Shown here piece after piece: positions 11,593-22,620 of a DNA stretch of 64,000 nt. The notes below the pieces were generated by a model that did no database searches, had not been told where the DNA came from, and was given only the letters and a program-made list of their open reading frames with translations. The DNA comes from Triplophysa rosa. Taxonomy: Eukaryota; Chordata; Actinopteri; Cypriniformes; Nemacheilidae. Position numbers and translations under genes: made by a program. The stretch covers positions 6,644,096 to 6,708,095 of the forward strand of contig NC_079898.1 of NCBI RefSeq assembly GCF_024868665.1, given 5' to 3'. Each line of letters opens with the position of its first letter. Position 1 is the stretch's first letter.

Positions 11593-12504
11593 GAACTTTA
11601 AGCACTGAACTATTGTATAAAGATCTCTAACAATACTGCAAAGCATACAAAACGTTATACATCACGCTAAATACTATTTATTTGTAAGTCGCTATTGATA
11701 GAAGCCAAATGTGTATCAATGCAGCTTTCATGAAGAATAATCACTAAAAGCCTTCAGGTCTCGCGGGTTGTTTGAGATGCATGCGCCCAGAGAGTCAGAG
11801 CACAAAATACTAAACGGAGTTCTCTTTCACGCTTCTTACTCTGAAATGGACATATTAACACAAAATAACCTAAAAATTCCCATATTAACAAGAAACCTTG
11901 TAAAGGTATTCAGTTTGTTTCGTGACCAAACAGTTGGGAAACAAAACACGTGTTCCAGTATATTGCGCGAGCTCTTAAAGGGGCAGCAGCATAATAAAGA
12001 TCTCTGTTTATAATGTTCATCAAACAACAACGGACGGGCCCCAAAACACTCACTGATATTAAAGGAATTGTGTTCTCTTATAGGAGTCATTCACAACAAA
12101 TAAAGGAAGAAAGTAGCTTTAAGAAAGATGTGCTTTAAATATGGTAAAGTTTTGAAAGAGAGTTTACATATACAATAAAAATAATTCAATCATAAACAAT
12201 GATTTGTATTAATTTCTAATTGATTTATTAATGTATTAAACACATTTTAATGAAGTTTTAGTGATTCTTTTTTCTTACCTCACGCCACGACTCTGGTGCT
12301 ATCAAATTAAGGGCTGGTGCCACCAACTGAATAGTCTCAGCCTCAGAGGTCACGCCCACGATCCGTTGGCTGAACGTCTGATACATTTGGCACACTTTTT
12401 TAGAAACACTTCAACGAGTCGTTGTCTGATTGGTTAAATTCCACAGGATTTCCGGGAGACATCCAGCGTTCATCAAGACCGACTAAACGCTGCTTTTTTT
12501 AAAG

Positions 12505-12871
12505 TATGCGAGGTTCATAGTATAGATTCTTTAAAAGACGTCCAAGAGTTTTGTTTGAGGTACTTAGTGGAGTCTAAAAGAGATGTTTTAACGTGTTTGC
12601 CGACTGGATATGGCAAAAGTCTTATCTTTCAAGCCTGGCCGACCGTCTCCCAGAATATGGAGGGGTACCATAGAGATACAATTTTGCTTGTTGTTTGCCC
12701 TCTCACATCTATTATGGAAGATCAAGTAAAATACCTCACAACAAGAAGGGGATATCCGCCGCATATGCGGGCCAAGATGAAAGAACAGACGCTGACATAG
12801 CAGTTGGACGGTTTAGTCTTGTGTTTGGTTCTCCAGAACTACTTGTTGGAGTTAAAAAGTGGAGAGATATG
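12505..12871 (+). pseudogene. RecQ-like superfamily 2 helicase, N-terminal fragment, frameshifted
   Basis: The frame reads through SLKDVQEFCLRYLVESKRDV, then a Walker A segment LPTGYGKSLIF (GxGKS, about 12598-12633). A motif Ia-like CPLTSIMEDQVKYL follows. A frameshift near 12745-12755 moves the match to another frame, which continues ISAAYAGQDERTDADIAVGR and GSPELLVGVKKWRDM. At 12872 an LTR element cuts it. The DEAH box, helicase C-terminal lobe and RQC domain are missing, and no continuation is seen after 15078. RecQ proteins unwind DNA in the 3'-5' direction; this copy cannot. Similar RecQ-like genes are multi-copy in fish genomes, so a mobile origin is plausible. Confidence 0.75.
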
Positions 12872-13418
12872 TGTCACGACTCTGCTTTTTCTTTTCTTGG
12901 TCTTGTGGCAGAGTCATGGCAAAGCCTTTGGTTTAGTGTGAGAAAACCATGGGGTGTTTGTCTTTTGACACTCCATGTGTTTTCTCGTGTCTTGTCATTG
13001 GCCCCGCCCCTCTCGTTTCCTGTATTGCTTCCCTGCTGTGTGTCATTACCCTCACCTGCCCTGTGTTATTATCCCTCGTTTGTGTTCCCTACTTAATGCC
13101 CTCTTGTTTCATTGTCCTGTGCTCGGTCATTGTATGTGCTTGTTGGAGTGTTACCTTATATTTCATCGTGTCTTGTACTCTGAGTGTGATTCCTGTTTTC
13201 CTGTTCTTGAAGTTCTTGTCAGTCTAGTAAGTGTCAGTTTAATTTATGTCTAGTGTGTTTATCCCAGTTTATTGTTACTTAGTCTACATCCAGTTATTAT
13301 TCTTGTGAGTTGTTATACCCCATTGTGGGTCTTTGTTTTTGTGTGTTTTTAATAAATATTCTTGTTGTTACCCTTGAACGCTGCCTGCAATTGGGTTCTT
13401 TCTGCCAATTCCGTGACA
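12872..13418 (+). repeat. 5' LTR of a non-autonomous retroelement
   Basis: It begins TGTCACGACTCTGC and ends CCGTGACA, giving TG...CA boundaries over 547 bases. It matches 14696-15078 base for base over long stretches, apart from small insertions and deletions: a missing piece near 12895 and an extra piece near 13196-13225. An AATAAA near 13350 would serve as the LTR polyadenylation signal. The sequence just after it (GAATGACCGAG) does not show an obvious tRNA primer site. Confidence 0.8.
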
Positions 13419-13422
13419 GAAT

Positions 13423-14443
13423 GACCGAGCCCCTTCAGAACCCAGCAGGCAGCATGGAGGAGTCGAGCGAGGCGTTCAGGAATCGCCAGGCTCCTGTCCT
13501 GTTCGGCTTCCGCCAGAGGGGGACCCCGTGAAAGACTTCGCCATGGACTTCCTGTCCACCGCGCGCTACTCGGGGTTCACCGAGGCAGAATTGAAGGTAA
13601 TCTTCAACAGCTGCCTCAATGAACCTTTCGAGCCAGCTGAGATGCACCGGTTGAGACCCCTTCGTGGACCAGATCCAACTCGCGATGAATCGTGAGGAGC
13701 CCAGGGGAATGTCCATGGCGGAGCCTCTCACGGGGCTGGCGACCATCCAGGAGGATATCCCCTTACAGGTTGGGGTTTTGGGTGTCACCACGCCATCCTC
13801 CTCTCCCCCGGCAGCTCCTCCTCCGCTCATCAGCATCCGTGGCCGACGTAGACGAAGGGAGTCGTGGGACTCCCCGCCCGACTCCTCTGGTACGGAGCTA
13901 ACCGGGCTCCCCATCGCTTCTCTCCAGCCGGCCACATGTCCTGTAGGCCGGGCCAAGAAAAAGAAGCTGAGGAGGGGGATGCTGAACCCTGCCCAGCCGC
14001 CAGTGAGCGCTGCCCAGCCGGTGGTCCAGCCGGCATCCAGTTTGGTGCAGCCGACGTCCAGTCCGGTGCAGCCGGCATCCCAGCCGGTGATCCAGCCGGT
14101 GATTCAGCCGGCGTCCAGCCTGGTGCAGCCAGCATCCAGTCCGGTCCAGCCGGTGCAGCTGGCGTTCAGTCTGGTGTCCAGTATCGTGCCCAGCCCGGTG
14201 CAGCCGGCGCCCACTCCTGTGTCCAGTCCGGTGCAGCCGGAGTCCATTCCGGTGTCCTGTCCTGCCCAGCCGGTGCAGCAGCCGGCGTCCCAGCCAGTGC
14301 AGCAGCCGGCCTTCCAGCCGGCGTCAAGCCCGGTCCAGCCGGCGTCAAGCCCGGTCCAGCCGGCGTTCCAGCCAGCGCCCAACCTTGTCCCGCCGACGTT
14401 CAAGTCGGCGGTCCCTCCCAGGACTTCTCCCTTCTCCCCCTAA
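13423..14443 (+). pseudogene. Gag-like reading frame of the LTR element, broken
   Basis: An ATG at 13422 opens a short frame (MTEPLQNPAGSMEESSEAF...) that stops at 13531. The similarity then shifts to KDFAMDFLSTARYSGFTEAE, and shifts again to an open frame at 13664-14443. The last part contains a basic stretch (RGRRRRRES, AKKKKLRRG) and then a long run of imperfect PVQPASS-type repeats. I see no protease, reverse transcriptase, RNase H or integrase, so the element depended on enzymes from elsewhere. Its high GC contrasts with the AT-rich surroundings. With two frame breaks it is not expected to make a full product. Confidence 0.6.
14000..14400 (+). repeat. GC-rich VNTR inside the LTR element
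   Basis: Imperfect tandem repeats built on CAGCCGGCGTCCAG and CCGGTGCAGCCGG, about 21-24 bases per unit, in phase with codons for PVQPASS-like repeats. They form an irregular array that slippage could expand. On the minus strand they also leave long open frames that I consider spurious. Confidence 0.85.
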
Positions 14444-14695
14444 GTCCCCCAGAACTCCGCGCCCTAAGGCGCAATCAGGGACTAAGACTGTTCCTCCCAT
14501 GAACCCTTGTCTGTCCCCACCCCCCCTCCCATGTTTATTATTTTTGATGTCCCACCCTAGTTCTGTTGTTGTTCTGTCATGTTTGCCCTTGATTTTGTTT
14601 TCATTATTTTGCCTTGTCTGTCACCCAGTCGGTCTTGTCTTGTTAGTCTGCCCCCTTGGTGAGCACCTGGAGGTGCTCATTAAAGGGGGGGCTTC

Positions 14696-15078
14696 TGTCA
14701 CGACTCTGCTTTTTCTTGTCATGGATTTCTTGGTCTTGTGGCAGAGTCATGGCAAAGCCTTTGGTTTACTGTGAGAAAACCATGGGGTGTTTGTCTTTTG
14801 ACACTTCATGTGTTTTCTCGTGTCTTGTCATTGGCCCCGCCCCTCTCGTTTCCTGTATTGCTTCCCTGCTGTGTGTCATTACCCTCACCTGCCCTGTGTT
14901 ATTATCCCTCGTTTGTGTTCCCTACTTAATGCCCTCTTGTTTCATTGTCCTGTGCTCGGTCATTGTATGTGCTTGTTGGAATGTTACCTTGTATTTCATC
15001 GTGTCTCGTACCCTGAGTGTGATTCCTGTTCGTGTCAGTTTAGTTTATGTCTAGTGTGTTTATCCCAGTTTATTGTTA
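14696..15078 (+). repeat. 3' LTR, truncated, with polypurine tract
   Basis: It starts TGTCACGACTCTGC immediately after a polypurine tract AAAGGGGGGG (14682-14691), as expected for plus-strand priming. It matches the 5' LTR up to CCCAGTTTATTGTTA at 15078, then stops; the last 141 bases of the 5' LTR (13278-13418) are missing. This shows a deletion or recombination after insertion and removes any target duplication. Confidence 0.8.
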
Positions 15079-15296
15079 GTGACGATCGTGAATGAATGAT
15101 TTACTAGTTGCACATCGGTCTGTAATTGTGGGGACATTTCCACGTCACTAAACATGACACAGCACAAAACTATACTGGATTGGTAGCTTCACCTGTCAGT
15201 CATATTGTCTTTTGGGAGGGCCTTGACCAATAAAAGCGGCCAAAGTTACCAGACCTTCAGCATGAAGGTCTGGCTACGCGAGACTACCAACTGAAT

Positions 15297-15589
15297 AACT
15301 TGGTAGCACCAGTGCCACCTCTCTCAAGTGTTAGTCTAGAGCCCTGCTTTTTTGTAGAATTGTGCTTCAAATAAAGAACTTTATGTTGACCAGATTGTTA
15401 GTTAATCATTTACAAGTCAATATTGCCTATATGGACAGCGATTTAAAAAAAAAGTGAACTTGTAAAACTGCGGTGTTAAATGCGATGCGGTTGAAAATTT
15501 GGGTGCACCTAACTTTTGTGCTGGTGCACCTAAGAAAAAAAGTTAGGCACACCAGTGCAACCAGTGCAAAAAGTTAGTCTAGAGCCCTG
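15297..15589. mobile_element. Two hAT right ends in tandem
   Basis: AGTCTAGAGCCCTG occurs at 15333-15346 and again at 15576-15589, each preceded by GGTGCACC- or GCACCAGTGCCACC-like subterminal motifs. These are the inverse of the left end CAGGGCTCTAGAGTGCGACC at 8953. Two right ends about 240 bases apart suggest two related insertions or an internal duplication. Confidence 0.55.
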
Positions 15590-15599
15590 ACATACCGAA

Positions 15600-18342
15600 T
15601 TCATCATAATAAAAATCCTACTTTTTAAAAAGAAAACAAATAAGACTCACATTTTTTGTCCTATCAAGGGTGGCATTTTGAGAGCAAAATAAATTGACCA
15701 GATCTATGATGAATTTTGTACTCTACTAAACTATTTTGTGTAGTAGTAATTTAATCATTAGTTTCATAGGTATTAATGGTGATGATATGGCACAAGTCGA
15801 AAAAACACAGTACTGTCCACAAAACACAGTAATGAGATCACAGTTGGTCAAAGCAGGTTAGCATAAATGAGCCCTCAAAAAAGCAAAGGTGATCACCTTT
15901 TTGAGCCTGTTTATTTTATTTTATAATAATTAGTAAAGGCAGATTTATTTTCCATTTTTAAACTCCTACTGGCAAATTTTGCACTACAAACTGTGAAACG
16001 AAAACAATCTAAATTCCTATTAAAGCTACTAAGGATACGGCGTCAGCAGTGAGTGCTTCTCTTTTCATTTGTTTGAGTCATATCAATCACATAGAATAGC
16101 AGGAATATTAGGCTGCTCTCACTAATGTATTGACATCCGAACTTTTTACGCTCACTTCAGACAAAAACGAAGATGTTTATGACTTAACTCTGTGAGATAG
16201 GTGCAATGAGCTGTGAAAAAGTTTGAAAACTATTTAGACGCTTTAGAAATCGATCCTTGATATATCGATCGCAGTTAGCGCGCGCATGAGCACAGAAGTG
16301 GAAGCGGAGGTCTGATTAGATGATGCCGAAACAACATTTATCGTTATCGATCTTTATGTCACAGTCTCCAATTTGTGTATGTCATATTTGTAAGGGACTT
16401 AAAAGCTGCCCCCCGCTTCAGGCTTTATAAACGTACTCTCCATCCTGCCGACTGTTCGCTTGCTAACGTACTCTCCAAAGTGACGTCTCCACTCCGGCTA
16501 CCAAGACCCGCCTCATTTTAATTGGCTAGTAATGTTTGTTTGGTTGAGAGTGATAGCTGTGTTCCTCTAATACCATTGGTAGGCGAACTTATGAACTCGA
16601 ACTGATATCAATAAGCTTTTTTAAATGTAATTTTTTTTCCGCAGTCAAACGCCACAAGCCGGAATTCCGGCACGGTGCTGGAAAACTTTAAGCCCTGAGT
16701 TACACCATTTGACAACATTAAGTTACTTTGTCATGCTAAAGAAAAGTGATTTGATATTCGCAAGAGACCTTCTGACACACACCAATGAGGGTCTACGGGT
16801 GCTTTGATTTCCTAAATACAATGCGTAACATATTTCTGAATAAAAGACTAGATGCACAGACAAAAAATCATTTAGCCTATAACCTTCAAGCAACTCTCTT
16901 TGAATGTAGTCTAGTCCTATTCAGCCATAGAGCTCCTGTCAGTATCATACTCCACATTCTCAATCCGAGAAGGGGAAAACCATCCCTTAAGGCCAGAAAG
17001 GACACAAAGAGCCCTAAATAATGGTGGCACGTAATACCACTGCTATTGTCCATATCCAGGTCTCCCGTTCATATTCATTTCAGCTCAAATACAGTTTTAG
17101 AAATGAGAAACGTAGAGATGGATTCAAAACTGTGCTTAAACATTTGGCCGCTTCTCTTCACCGTATTGGCAGAGTTGTCAGCTCTATCCATCTGAATGGC
17201 CGGTCACTGGCCAGTGGAAGTGGTCTGAATACAAGGACCTATGCAGTTGACTGGACTTCCAGTGGATGCATGCACATTTCCACACGAGAGCACTGAAATT
17301 GACAAGACCTCATTTGGCTCCGCAACACTTTTCGGGAGGGGCGTATTGAATGAAAAAGAACAACAGGTTCAATAAAGCGCAGATAATGGCTTCCTGTCTG
17401 GACTGTGACAAGAGCTATCTGTGTTCTCTTCTCAGCAGGACCACAGAGGGGTGAGAAGTAGACAACGCTTTCATTCTCCCAAGGACCGGCAGCTATGTTT
17501 GGACAGGCCGGTTTACAACTGCAGAGTGGCTTTAACAAATAAACCACCACGTTTTATTACTTGGCTTGACCAGAAAAAAAACATTTAAGGAAACAATTAA
17601 ATAAAAAATTAACAGCCGGGAAGGTTGGACAGAAGTATCTGGCCCATGGCGTCTTTTCTACAGGATGTGAAACACACTTATAAGAACAACAGGATGATTG
17701 ATAATGGGAAATAAGAAAAGCAGGATTTGAACTATGAATGGAAATCTGAAGGCTAAATGGCAAAATGTCCTTCTTATTTTTCATCTGATATTTCTGAGAA
17801 TGGTTGTAATACAAGCGATGATTGTATATTTACTTCGATGGTTATTGTATCAGAGTACATTTAATAATGTGTTACTGGATTGTTGCTCAATCTAGAATCC
17901 TACAGAGAAACATCTCGCTTAACTTGTGCTGTTATGTGAACAGAAATTCTTGCCAGCTCCAATATTCATGCATCGGTTACATAACACCAGTATGACTCTT
18001 TGTACTCCCAACACAGGAAGGAACAAAAATAAAAGCAAAGCACAAAGCATTTCATTGACACTGACTTGTTTATTTCAATTTCAGGTTTTGAAACTCAAAC
18101 TATTTCTCGAAGAGTTACCGATTTCAAAGGTGCATGTGAAATAAATGTTGGTGAATGAGACCGAATTTAAGAAAAATACGGTTTGTGTCATCATCAGCTT
18201 AAACATAATTGGATTTCCTTTGATAAAGACCGGGCCAATTTCAATAGGAGAGCTCTGGATGCAAAATAACGTGCCTATCAATTTTAACAATATCAAAGAA
18301 AACGTAATATCAGTGTTTTATCACAATAATAATAAAAAGTTT
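15600..18342. other. No recognisable gene
   Basis: AT-rich DNA with scattered transposon scraps: a CGATCC/ATCGAT-rich piece at 16240-16370 and a TTTAAGCCCTG end-like sequence near 16690. The stretch 16990-17560 looks single-copy and compositionally balanced, but none of its frames resembles a known protein. Confidence 0.45.
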
Positions 18343-18350
18343 GTCCCAAC

Positions 18351-19427
18351 TAGGGCTGAAACGATTCCTCGAGTAACTCGAGTAATTCGAATACAAAAAA
18401 TCATCGAGGCAATTTTTATTGCCTCGAAGCCTCGTTTAATCCATTTAACTACAGTACACACGGAGCACTGCGTTTCCCCACGGACCGTTATTACAGACGC
18501 ACAGCCCGCTAAACTCTATTCATGTTACAGGGCTCTCAAGTCTCACGCATTCACCGTGAGACACACGCATTTTAGTCTGTTCACACGCTCACACGTATGT
18601 CTCATGCTGATAAATAAGTGATAGCTTATTGAAATGGTGAACTGCTATTTTACTTAGTTTTAGTCTATTTTGCGAGTGAAACTTGTTTTCCGGCTGCGTT
18701 GAGTCCATAAAACTAGATGCGCACTAGTGGATGCCAAATCATGTTATTTACACATGCCATCTGTCTGTTCTACATGTCTGAGTGAATGAACTGCACAGTT
18801 TAACGTGCTACACGCGTGATGCTCATGAATTTGTCTGCGTCTGTGCTGAATGAGGACATGAACACATGAACTTCATCTCCAGAGTTGCTCTGAGAGTTTA
18901 TTTCAGAACATTTTACTGAGTGAAGCTACCACACTAAAAAATAAGCGTCTTCCGACGACCTGCCAAAATAAAAGTCCGGTTAACTCGGTATTTTTATGTG
19001 GACAAATATATTACTATTTAATAGTATAAAAAGAAACTAAAACTAATTTAGATAAACTAAATGCATCATGCATAAGCTGAAGTTAGTTGTTTACCTTTGA
19101 AATTATTTCTATTTTTATTAATGTTTCTTATTTATACATTTGTATTAGGCCTATATTGCATTTTGAATGTAATATGGCACTGGAATGTACTAAATGGGTT
19201 TAGTTTTCACAGATATTAATGTATGCAATTTCAGCAATAAATATATAAATTTTTCTAAAAAGGAAACAAATTAGTTGTTCATTTTAAGAGACCTGTCTTA
19301 TTTTCTCTTGTATATTTAGTATTGCTCTTTAATAAAGAAAAAGTACTTATTTTCTGAATAACCGATTAATCAATAGAAAAATCAGTAGAATACTCGATTA
19401 CTAAAATAATCGATAGCTGCAGCCCTA
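18351..19427. mobile_element. hAT element, 1,077 bp, perfect TSD
   Basis: The ends are TAGGGCTGAAACGATTCCTC and the inverse AATCGATAGCTGCAGCCCTA, flanked by GTCCCAAC at 18343-18350 and 19428-19435. Subterminal TCGAGTAA/ACTCGA motifs repeat near each end. Around 18529 a second hAT-type start (CAGGGCTCTCAAGTCTCACG) lies inside without a clear partner. The open frame at the left end is only the terminal repeat read through, not a transposase. Confidence 0.85.
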
Positions 19428-19435
19428 GTCCCAAC

Positions 19436-22160
19436 CATATTCTATACTTCAACACAGAACAGAAAACTGATCAAAAGCTCATTCAAATACAAAACATATT
19501 ACTAATAAATAAATAAACAAACACAAGTACACCTCTAGTCATAGTGGCTTAACAGTCAATCCCTGGTTTATCTCACTTCAAGAAACACAATCGCTTAGAA
19601 TATAAGCAGATTTCTCTAAAGCTCTTTTTCCCAGCCAAAAAACTATGGAAATTATAGCAGCCCTACATAATGCTCCATATCCTCTTAGAACGAATTAAAT
19701 GGCCAACATGATCAATATTAAATCAAATTAATGGAAAGAGTCCAAGACTTGAAACTGCTGAGCTTGTCCTTGCATATTGAGGACTCATCACATGACTCAG
19801 ACATTAGGGTTAATTATTTCTGTAGATTTAGCGAGCACGTCAAAAATATTGGACAATGACACGCCAACGAAAAAAATAAGCGAGGAAGGAGCAACTAAAA
19901 GTATTATCTACAATCTGTAAATTGACATGATCTTTCTTAGGCACACAAAAAAACACAACAACAGAACAGTAAACCTAAACAAACACAAACAATATTTTGA
20001 ATAGATAATAATGCAATTTATTATAGAGGAAATACTTGCAGATAATGATAATAAACAAAGAAAATGTGTTATTTATTGTCTGTAGACAGTGTTTTTGTGA
20101 GTCAGAGTGGAAATGTGGATCTAAAATCGATTCTTCCTGCACAGGGCATTGGGAATCCGGAGTGACCTTCTCATTTCACATTGTTGTCTTCAGCACTATT
20201 TACTGGCAGAGTCTAATGTGTTAGTTTGGTAACATGGTTACTAAGATCAATAGCATCGATATGACTGGACGGCTTGTGTTTGTGCGGACGTGTTTTGTTT
20301 GTTTCAAAGATCTATTACATTTATCATAAGTGGCAAGATCCTCCACCTGCTAGTATTATAGTCCCTCCAATTATTCTTACATCAGTGAAATCTAAATATG
20401 TCGTGTGAGACACTTTGTGTAGAATAGTTTTGTGCTTCTGATGACAGTGACGGCTAATACCAAGTCATAACAACGTTGTTATTGTACCAACACTACTATA
20501 GTAACAATTGTATGTGGGTGGATAAAATATTTAAAAATAACCTAACAGTACTTTTTTTTAATATGTTTTATATAACTTTTTGGGTGTTATTCAAACATCT
20601 GTGAAACTATCCAACTGATGATAAAATGGTTTAATGGTTTCCATTACAAACGCCCTTATAAACCATCAGCTGTTTACCATTAAAACCATTACAGATGTCC
20701 TTTATGTAATGTGTTTTGGGACATATTCCAGTAGGATTTAATTGTGTACTATTGACAACACACCAACAGAGTCAACACATTACCAGTGGAGACCAACATA
20801 GACCACTTAAAAAACAACACAATCGAATACAATTCCGAGTATTAAATGTAATATCTGTTTTGGTTTCTATTGTTATTTTCATCATACTGACAGGATATGC
20901 TAACGCATGTGCACAGTACAGGCATTATATTGCACACAGGTACAGCGTTGTGTTATCGCACGAGAGATTCGCAGTCATCATGAATGGAGCGGCTGAAGGT
21001 TAAAGCTTTTATGAATGAGCGCAAACAACAACTCTGCCCTTCGCCCTTCCGCTTCACAAGAGCTGCCACACTCACTCTATTCATACACTATTGTTAACGT
21101 GTGCGGCCTATGGTTATGAAATTCCGTCACCGAAGGACATCAAATTTGGGATTAAAACCGAAGATGTAACGACAAATAAGACGTGGCCTAATGCAGTCGA
21201 CTCGAGACTGCGAAAAATCCAAATAAATAAAGGCCTCGAGACGAAATACGCGAAAATATGTTGGCCGACCATGAGTGAAACCACATTAAAAGCCCCCACG
21301 TTCGCTCTAAACGCGACATTTCGGGAGACGACGTAAATTAATATGTGCGAGTCACGAATGTTGCACTTTTAGAGGCCTAACGTTCATTTACGCCGATTAA
21401 ACTGACTAAACAGCCCGGGCAGCAAACGCCTATTGGCGATGTTTCTCGCGCATTAAACGCATTGTCATCGTGCCAACAGAGTCAAATGGTGTTTTTATGA
21501 ATGAAGCACTGTATGCAAATGAGAGCGATTCAAAAAACACCAAACAAATGGCGGATATTCCCGACCGCTTCAACAGACCTCTTCGGTACATAAACAACAT
21601 TTCGTCACAAATGCCATTTTTAAGGACGAGAACGTGTTTCGTTTAACAGAAAACAAGCACACACAGATGCCCCGGGGCGCAAAACAACACGTGACGTGTA
21701 CACACGCAGAGAATGTTAAAGGAAAACATCAAATCCCTTTACAAAATATTTCCGATCCACCCCTAATCCATCTTCCCCCCTCCCTCCCGCAGTCTGTCCG
21801 TGGGAGAGGGCCCGATCCCCCCGTCCATTGACAATGCCACTCAACATTTCCACGTAAAACACTTCACAAAACTTTTCACGCGCCGTCTGCTGGTGCAATC
21901 TGATTGATTTAAGACATACAGCATTTGACGCGAGCACGACTGTGCATAACAAAGCCGAAAAGGAGACTTCTTTCCAGGTACTTACTCGTTTGGGTGTGTT
22001 TCTTCAATCATTTTTCTCGATTCACCTACAAAAAAATCCCACAGCGGGTGCACTCGTGTCGTTCTTCATTTTTATGTCACTCGTATCCAGATAATCCCTC
22101 ACATTTCCTTCAGCTATAACGTTAGTGTGTTTTGTTGTTCTTTGTGGTGTTGAAGTGTTT
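19436..22160. other. No recognisable gene; CpG rises from about 20.9 kb
   Basis: 19436-20900 is AT-rich with nothing I can identify. From about 20900 to 21900 CpG dinucleotides become frequent, but no frame looks like a known protein. It may be the flank or first intron of the CpG-rich promoter block at 22.3-22.6 kb. Confidence 0.4.
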
Positions 22161-22161
22161 T

Positions 22162-22162
<1 letters not shown>

Positions 22163-22212
<50 letters not shown>
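22163..22212 (+). repeat. (CT)n microsatellite
   Basis: About 25 uninterrupted CT units, the longest in the window. It lies just downstream, in minus-strand sense, of the CpG-rich block at 22308-22620. Confidence 0.92.
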
Positions 22213-22217
<5 letters not shown>

Positions 22218-22307
22218 TCCGTCTTGATGGGTTTTTCGTTTCTTTTCTTCACTGGATCTAACCAGTTGCTGATGTTGGAGGATCTTGGAATAAAAACATA
22301 CACATAC

Positions 22308-22620
22308 AGCTCTACAGATACCCCGAACAATTTCCCACAGCTTGGTCGTTTAAAAGCGCTTCAATGTATCTCCGAAACAAATCCCTTAGTTGAAGTGTGC
22401 GTTGATGTTGCTGAGGGTGGCCCCGACGAGCCCCATCTCGGATCACTCCATGTTGGATTATTGTGCAGCAGCAGCGCGAGCCAGAGCGCGAGCAACGGCG
22501 GCGCGCGGGGGGGAGGGAGAAAGAGAGGGCGGAAGCGATGACGTCACATTGCGGGCAGGGGGCTACCATGGCATGTATTCTTGAGACCACGCAAACTAAC
22601 GGTAACTGGAATTTTATTCC
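22308..22620 (-). promoter_or_regulatory. CpG-rich promoter-like block with CRE palindrome, possible non-coding first exon
   Basis: This block has the look of a CpG-island promoter: high CpG, GCGCGCGGGG runs, and a perfect CREB/ATF site TGACGTCA at 22539-22546. Read on the minus strand, sequence after the CRE holds two short upstream-type frames: ATG-GAG-stop, and a 16-codon frame beginning MGLVGATLSN. A donor-like GTATGTG follows at 22307-22301. That pattern fits a 5' untranslated exon of a minus-strand gene whose coding exons I could not find. The strand is inferred from the donor only. Confidence 0.35.

Larger units (their letters stand above)
12333..15285. mobile_element. Composite element carrying a helicase fragment, 11-bp duplication
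   Basis: AGTCTCAGCC at the left end faces GCTACGCGAGACT at the right, so the outermost AGTCTC/GAGACT are inverted. The 11-mer ACCAACTGAAT lies on both sides, at 12322-12332 and 15286-15296. The joined flanks then read as an ordinary hAT subterminal region. Just inside the right end is an 11-bp perfect hairpin (15249-15273, loop GCA). The cargo is a broken RecQ-like helicase, itself split by an LTR retroelement at 12872. The terminal repeat is short and the family is uncertain. An 11-bp duplication is unusual; Mutator-like elements make 8-11 bp. Confidence 0.5.

Noticed and set aside
12695..13253. Cys/Val/Leu-rich plus-strand frames resembling membrane proteins
   Set aside because: They run through the 5' LTR, and the same peptides recur at 14738-15095 in the 3' LTR. 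They are LTR sequence, not a gene.
14104..14403. Minus-strand frame with repeated AGWTGLD-type residues
   Set aside because: It is the antisense reading of the GC-rich VNTR in the LTR element; the plus-strand frame and LTR orientation explain it.
8945..15597. A single hAT element from 8953 to 15589
   Set aside because: End motifs match in type, but flanking 8-mers (TTAACATA and ACATACCG) do not, so I report only the ends.
16785..17296. Two adjacent plus-strand frames of 78 and 91 codons
   Set aside because: Neither resembles a known protein, the codon use is AT-biased, and no splice sites bound them.
22125..22541. 138-codon frame with a run of Ser-Leu
   Set aside because: It is driven by the CT microsatellite and the CpG block; it has no recognisable domain and the donor-like site suggests minus-strand transcription.
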